A DNA stretch of 64,000 nucleotides from assembly GCF_900324465.2 (NCBI RefSeq), contig NC_046627.1, forward strand, positions 21,477,413-21,541,412, written 5' to 3'. This stretch comes from Anabas testudineus. Its lineage: Eukaryota; Chordata; Actinopteri; Anabantiformes; Anabantidae. Positions 60,675-64,000 of this stretch are shown here, one piece after another; position 1 is the first letter of the stretch; the number at the start of each line of letters is the position of its first letter. Under the pieces are notes generated by a model. The model saw nothing but the letters and a program-made list of their open reading frames with translations. It did not search any database and was not told the DNA's origin. A program made the translations under genes and the position numbers.

Positions 60675-61603
60675 CATAATAAGGTGGCCAAAGAGGCAGA
60701 TGGAAGCCAATGACGTCAAGACAGAGAAGCTCATTACAATGCACGGAGGGTTTCACCCCAAATCCAGCACACTGAGACTGTACACTAAGCGGAAGGAAGG
60801 AGGCCGAGGATTAGTGAGTGTCAAAGCCACTATCCCGGATGAAACAACTAAGCTCAATGAATACATCAGGAAGACGGCCCCAAATGATACCTCAGGCAGC
60901 AGGCTCCAGAGGAGCAAGAGAAGGAAGAGGAGGAACCCTCATGGAAGGACAAGCCCCTGCACGGTATGTAACACCGGCAGATAGAAGAAGGGGCTGATCT
61001 CGACAAATCCTACCAGTGACTGGACAAAGCAGGACTGAAAGACATCACAGAGGCACTGATCCTAGCAGCACAGGAGCAGGCTCAAGATCAACAGAAGCCC
61101 GGGATCTACCATACCAGGTAGGACCCCAGGTGCAGGCTGTGCAAAGATGCCCCTGAAACAATCTAGCACATTACAGCAGGATGCAAGATGCTAGCAGGCA
61201 GGGCACACATGGAACACCATAACCAAGTGGCCGGCGTAGTGTACAAGAATATCTGTGCCGAGTACAGGCTGGAAGTCCCATAGTCAAAATTGGACACACC
61301 TCCAAAGGTGGTTGAGAATGATCGAGCTAAGTACCAAGGGCTGAAAGAAGAGCTTGAAAAGATGTGGATGGTGAAGGCACAAGTGGTACCGTTGGTGATA
61401 GGAACACTGGAGGCTGTAACTCCCAAGCTGGGAGAGTGGCTCCAGCAGATCCCAGGAACAACATCTGAGATCTCTGTCCAGAAGAGTGCAGTTGTAGGAA
61501 CAGCTAAGATACTGCGCAGGACCCTCAAGCTCCCAGGCCCCTGGTAGAGGACCCGAGCTTGAAGCAATAAGACCGCTCCAAGGAAGGAGCGAGTGGGGAT
61601 TTT
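60675..61603 (+). mobile_element. REL-endonuclease-type LINE fragment, copy 2
   Basis: Starts in the middle of copy 1's second frame (ataataaggtggccaaag). Up to about 61,134 it differs from 48,553-49,034 by several percent plus small deletions. From there on it is about 99% identical to copy 1, including the same missing endonuclease-core segment (NDRAK joined to YQGLKEEL). It ends after gagtggggatttttt like copy 1. Confidence 0.75.
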
Positions 61604-61963
61604 TTATATAGTTTAGATATCAAGTGAAGTTATTGCTAATTACCGGTACCTAAGTAGTAAAAAAATGCCTGTTCAGAATTTCATGATAGTTGAAATATTT
61701 CAGTTAGGACCAAAGCAGTGACCAACTCTGATGACTAATGAACATTTCTCCAACATTACTGTGGACGAGAGCCAAGAACTCCGAACTTGTCGACCTAACT
61801 GTATCAGTCAGCCAACAAACAGACTACTTTTCTGTTTTATTTGCTTGATTCCAGTGTAATGCAGTAACATTATCATACTTCCTGAGTCATTTATTGAGTT
61901 ACATAAATATTTTGCTTTCTCAATGTATAACTCTCTCCACGTGTAAGGAACAACCCTGTGTGT

Positions 61964-62004
<41 letters not shown>

Positions 62005-62106
62005 ACACTTTAGACAAAAAGTGAAAAGTGAAAGTACAATTAAACAGTTGGACCAGTGAAGACATTTCGACAGGATTCAACACCTTCATCTCTACACATT
62101 AACAAT

Positions 62107-62113
62107 ATGGCTG
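62107..62113 (+). CDS. alternative first coding exon, second GIMAP unit
   Basis: Copy of 50,007-50,013: ATGGCTG then gtaagt, with the AAGTGA-type element at 62,017-62,034 upstream. Confidence 0.45.
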
Positions 62114-62695
62114 GTAAGTCTGGATTTCTTCTTCTTGTTATATAAAGCGTTACATTTAAAACATGTTGTAGACTAACTACATTAATCAGTTCAGTACTGA
62201 CAATTATAACATTTAGCACCTGACCAAACAGCCCCCTGTACTCCTGAATCAATCATGTGTTTGGTGTTTGTGATGCATCATTATCAGCATTATTGTCATT
62301 AAACTTCTAAGATTAATTAATATAAATAAGGAAAAAAAGTTAAGTTTCGCTTTTTCTTACTCTCTCTTGCATACAAACAATCCCCCCTCTCTAGTGTGAG
62401 CAAGGCTTCACTCTTTCACTTTCTCTATTGAAAATGGACATATCAACAAGCATTTGTGTTGTTTCAGGGCTGAAAATAAAGCACACTTAATATTCTCATA
62501 ATTAGAAGTAAATAAAATCTGGGATGACAGTTTGGACAAATTAAAATTGTATCCTCACATTGCCATTGCAGGGATGTTCTACTCATAACTGCAAAATCAA
62601 ACCTCAAACTATGGTGACATAGAACAGGATATCTGGCACCTAGAATCCTACATTTTAATATTTAACAGTATTTAGTTTGATCATCTGCACAAAAC

Positions 62696-62920
62696 ATGTA
62701 CAGTAATTATAAAGTACGTGGCCTCTACAGTTGTAGCACAAGACGTGAAAAAAGAAACACAGAAACAGGAAGTGTTCATTTAGCATCATCAGGAACCTGT
62801 CAACGAAAGAGAGCAACAATGGTTGTGGGGAACATGATAAGAGAAACAATGAAAATACCATTGAGACGTGAAGCTGAAGAAGAGGATGTACAAATAACTG
62901 AGGATGAATCACTGTGTTGA
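62696..62920 (+). CDS. short open frame, copy of 50,596-50,820
   Basis: Not recognised. It keeps the open frame of its twin with one residue change. Same caveat: recent duplication, not selection, can explain it. Confidence 0.2.
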   Translation: MYSNYKVRGLYSCSTRREKRNTETGSVHLASSGTCQRKRATMVVGNMIRETMKIPLRREAEEEDVQITEDESLC

Positions 62921-63199
62921 TTATCAGTCTTCACACTGTTTAATAAATAATAAGAATGAAGAAAAAATTTTATTTTTATTTTATCTCTGAAAAATGAACA
63001 ATACAGAAACTGAAACATGAAACCATTTATTTAATGTCATTTGAACAAATGCCATTTCACCTAACAAGATAATTGGAGAAGATGACTTGTACAATATAAT
63101 GTTGGGACACCTGGGGGCAGTCTCATATTAGATTCAGTTTAACACTGAGGGAAGGAATGATTAAACCCCATCCCCTCCACACACACACGTCAAACAGCA

Positions 63200-63214
63200 A
63201 GTGAAAGGGAAACT
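63200..63214 (-). promoter_or_regulatory. consensus ISRE, second GIMAP unit
   Basis: Same 15-base consensus match as at 51,100-51,114, 74 bases before the ATG at 63,288. Confidence 0.7.
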
Positions 63215-63287
63215 AGAATAAAGGAATCTGAGCAGAGGAGGCACACATCGTACATTTGACATTATTTTATCTTTCCACTTTAACAAT

Positions 63288-63950
63288 ATGCGTGGTAGAT
63301 ACTTCTTCCAGTTATTATTATTTGTTAATATTTCTCACTGGATATTAAATGAATGCAGTGTTTGATTGATCATTTTCTATCTGTTAACACCACACAACAT
63401 TCAAAATGCATGGTATTGATTATGCTTTGCTCTTTGTCTCTTCTAGTGAGGGCAGCAGAGAAACAAATTCAGAAGGACAAACAGGCATCAGGAAGCATGT
63501 CACAGGAAGAGATCAATAAGGAAACATGGGTCAAATTAACAGGCCCTGCAGCAGAATCACTGGCAGAAGCATTTTCTGGGCCAGATGTCGTAGTTGTGCA
63601 AGAAACCATGGGAGTATGTGGAGGTGCAGAAGTACCACATGTACGAGGAGCTGAAGATGGAGATCCACAAGTAACTGGAACAAATACCACCCAAACAGTG
63701 TCAGGTAAAAAGTGTTCACTGTTAAAAACAAATAATAATGACAGGAATGAGTGATCTTTGCCCAACCTTTGATATTTCAGACCTGGACTATGGCCTGAAT
63801 ATGAACCTGATGGTCTATTTGAAGACTTGGCTCGTTCTTTACAGTGACTTGTTTTACAGATATTTACAGATTAGTTCCTTTTTGCTTTCTTAGTGTCACC
63901 AACAAGGATTGTCATGGCTGGAACAGATGGGGCCAAGAAAAACATCAAAG
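63288..63950 (+). CDS. large GIMAP-type gene, second copy, 5' part only
   Basis: Exons 63288-63294 (ATG CGT G), 63447-63704 and 63894-63950 repeat the first three exons of the gene at 51,188 with matching phases. The module WVKLTGPAAESLAEAFSGPD and the degenerate P-loop RIVMAGTDGAKKN are unchanged. Differences in the second exon include VTET to VTGT and ETVG to ETMG. The GTPase exon, the repeat array and the tail would lie beyond the right edge. Confidence 0.65.
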
Positions 63951-64000
63951 GTACATTGGAGAAAAACATGTAGAGATGTTGCAGGTTGAAGGAAAAACCC

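Larger units (their letters stand above)
61135..64000. repeat. right copy of the 12.1 kb tandem duplication (start of second unit)
   Basis: Second copy of 49,035-51,900, with the same LINE end, microsatellite, ISRE-like sites, both first exons and following exons. It is cut by the window edge before the GTPase exon would begin, expected near 64,508. Confidence 0.93.

Noticed and set aside
1-64000. tRNA, rRNA or other structured RNA genes.
   Set aside because: I looked for the usual tRNA arms and saw none I could support; small noncoding RNAs in introns cannot be excluded by eye.

Overview
The window is nuclear DNA of a ray-finned fish, most likely a percomorph teleost. It has AT-rich intergenic DNA, small genes with many short introns and GT-AG junctions, and repeat families common in teleosts (Tc1/mariner, palindromic MITEs, L2-type and restriction-endonuclease-type LINEs). 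Its genes match vertebrate VANGL2, ARHGEF11, MYADM, SLAM/CD2-family receptors and GIMAP GTPases. Nothing prokaryotic is present, and I saw no virus-derived element.

Layout. 1-1,110: a Tc1 remnant beside a relic copy of the last vangl2 intron. 1,335-4,780 (-): a complete two-Ig-domain SLAM/CD2-type receptor. 5,165-13,400 (-): vangl2, complete, with 3'UTR and upstream noncoding exons. 13,400-34,300 (-): arhgef11 (PDZ-RhoGEF), read here as 41 coding exons from 34,141 to 17,165, with two DNA repeats in its introns. 35,260-36,830: GC-rich promoter DNA of arhgef11 (-) and, further right, the first exon of the next gene (+). 36,640-40,032 (+): a MYADM-like double-MARVEL gene. 41,388-42,370: the 3' end of an L2-type LINE (-). 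42,859 to the end (+): a GIMAP cluster. It holds an intact gene (42,859-44,631), a broken 3' copy (47,240-48,224), an orphan first exon, a relic of the myadm 3'UTR, and a very large GIMAP-type gene (51,188-59,603). From about 49,035 to 61,134 a 12.1 kb unit begins a second, nearly identical copy that runs off the right edge.

The most unusual object is the large GIMAP-type gene. An AIG1 GTPase domain with an altered G3 motif is followed by about 105 copies of a 51-bp (17-residue) acidic E/K/T repeat and then by a tail with several hydrophobic segments. A partial copy of that tail lies inside the array. Perfect or near-perfect ISRE/IRF motifs sit just upstream of its alternative first exons, which suggests interferon-inducible control. 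The left half is a quiet, anciently syntenic neighbourhood (SLAM, VANGL2 and ARHGEF11 also lie in one region of human 1q). The right half is a fast-changing immune GTPase array rearranged through LINEs.

Exon models were built by eye from splice sites, reading phase and recalled family sequences; no alignment or database search was run.
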